Source of the DNA: Clavelina lepadiformis
Taxonomy: Eukaryota > Chordata > Ascidiacea > Aplousobranchia > Clavelinidae
NCBI RefSeq assembly: GCF_947623445.1
Contig: NC_135245.1
Coordinates: 5,711,501-5,775,500 of the forward strand
DNA length: 64,000 bases
Direction of reading: 5' to 3'
The position numbers and the translations under genes were made by a program. Shown here in pieces: positions 63,377 through 64,000 of this stretch (positions are counted from its first letter, which is position 1; each line of letters starts with the position of its first letter). Below the pieces are notes generated by a model. The model saw only the letters and a list, made by a program, of their open reading frames with translations, had not been told where the DNA came from and made no database searches.

Positions 63377-63475
63377 GTACAAAACTTTATTTCTGCCAAC
63401 GCTTCATTAACAAATGCCCTAATGAAGATAACTCGAATGGGTTAATGTAACGTTGGCAAAAATAAAGTATTGCAT
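63377..63475. repeat. Small foldback element
   Basis: ACAAAACTTTATTTCTGCCA at the left is matched inverted by TTGGCAAAAATAAAGTATTG at the right. A second nested hairpin lies inside (CTTCATTA and TAATGAAG). It seems to interrupt a repeat that is continuous at 55565-55660. Confidence 0.6.
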
Positions 63476-64000
63476 CTCAGCAGTTGTGCCATATATTTAA
63501 TGTTATTATGCCTGGTTGGTACCACAGTATTTTTATGCACCGGGACCGGGAACCGACATCTGTGTATTTGGTCTGTAGGGTCCAGAAACAAGGTAGCATT
63601 TGTACATCAACGCCAAGCCGTTCAGCAAAATCATTATTATTAAACTGATCAACTGACTTTTGCAGCAGACTATACGAAATGCCCGACAACGATGGTCGAA
63701 AGTTACAATAAGTTTGTCTGCAAAAAACGCAATGGTCATTCTAAGTAGGTCAAGTTTGGAAGGTTTGTTGGCAGTAACTCAAGTAATCAGGACCAGTTAA
63801 TGCATAATGCATGTAAAGCAGTTGTATGGTTGTTATCGGAGCAGATTTAGTCAGCCCATTTACTTATTTTCTGCCGCATTTGGTCCACCGATCAAAGTTT
63901 GGAGTGATCAGCAAATACAGTATAATAAAACTTACGAAAACGGGAAATTTTAATACATTTTTTACACAAATGAACCCAGGGATGATTACAAGAATAACTT
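63476..64000. other. End of window, no gene seen
   Basis: The first 65 bases belong to the repeat shared with 55600-55660. The minus-strand frames at 63477-63739 have no motif. If the array is regular, a further copy would lie beyond the end. Confidence 0.4.

Noticed and set aside
1-64000. CRISPR arrays, bacterial operons or bacterial contamination
   Set aside because: No regularly spaced repeats with unique spacers. Genes have spliceosomal introns and poly(A) signals throughout.

Overview
This window is animal nuclear DNA. It is AT-rich, its genes are split by GT-AG introns, and it carries many short non-autonomous DNA transposons. The gene set (PET117, MTFMT, TCTE1/DRC5, NFS1, EHD, TADA2B, GGCT, a huge H-type-lectin protein) and the packing of genes point to a marine invertebrate deuterostome. 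A Ciona-like tunicate is my best guess, made from gene style and not from a species marker.

Left part (1-13.3 kb): a hAT-type MITE at 159-803. PET117 and MTFMT follow on the + strand, and their reading frames overlap by 14 bases. Both act in mitochondria, so this looks like a two-gene operon or a dicistronic message. TCTE1/DRC5, an axonemal nexin-dynein regulatory protein, converges on them from the - strand. After about 3.5 kb without a clear gene come the 3' exons of a protein with a GTF2I-repeat-like domain, followed at once by another hAT-like MITE. From 13.3 to 18.8 kb I see only relics: a gypsy-type gag fragment and an inverted gene-fragment duplication.

Middle (18.8-42 kb): NFS1 on +, EHD on - (convergent with NFS1) and TADA2B on + (divergent from EHD). 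All three can be assembled exon by exon with consistent phases. Their introns and spacers hold a TTA-flanked MITE, a Tigger-like element and diverged inverted repeats.

Right part (43-64 kb): a tRNA-like relic, a hAT MITE, intronless GGCT and a head-to-head small unknown gene. Next is a 26-exon secreted protein of about 1,253 residues: signal peptide, two H-type lectin-like domains, beta/Gly-rich collagen-like region, helical region with a hydrophobic hairpin, and beta-rich C terminus. Downstream is a tandem family that I find the most novel item: three copies of a small beta-trefoil-like protein (IL-1/FGF-type fold is my inference). One copy is intact (57.5 kb), one decayed (60.3 kb) and one partial or interrupted at its 5' end (63.0 kb). 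Repeats upstream and downstream are shared between units, so the array may continue past the window.

The housekeeping genes do not form a pathway. NFS1, PET117 and MTFMT are all mitochondrial. The lectin and trefoil genes could be secreted or immune-type effectors, but this is inference from domains and position only.
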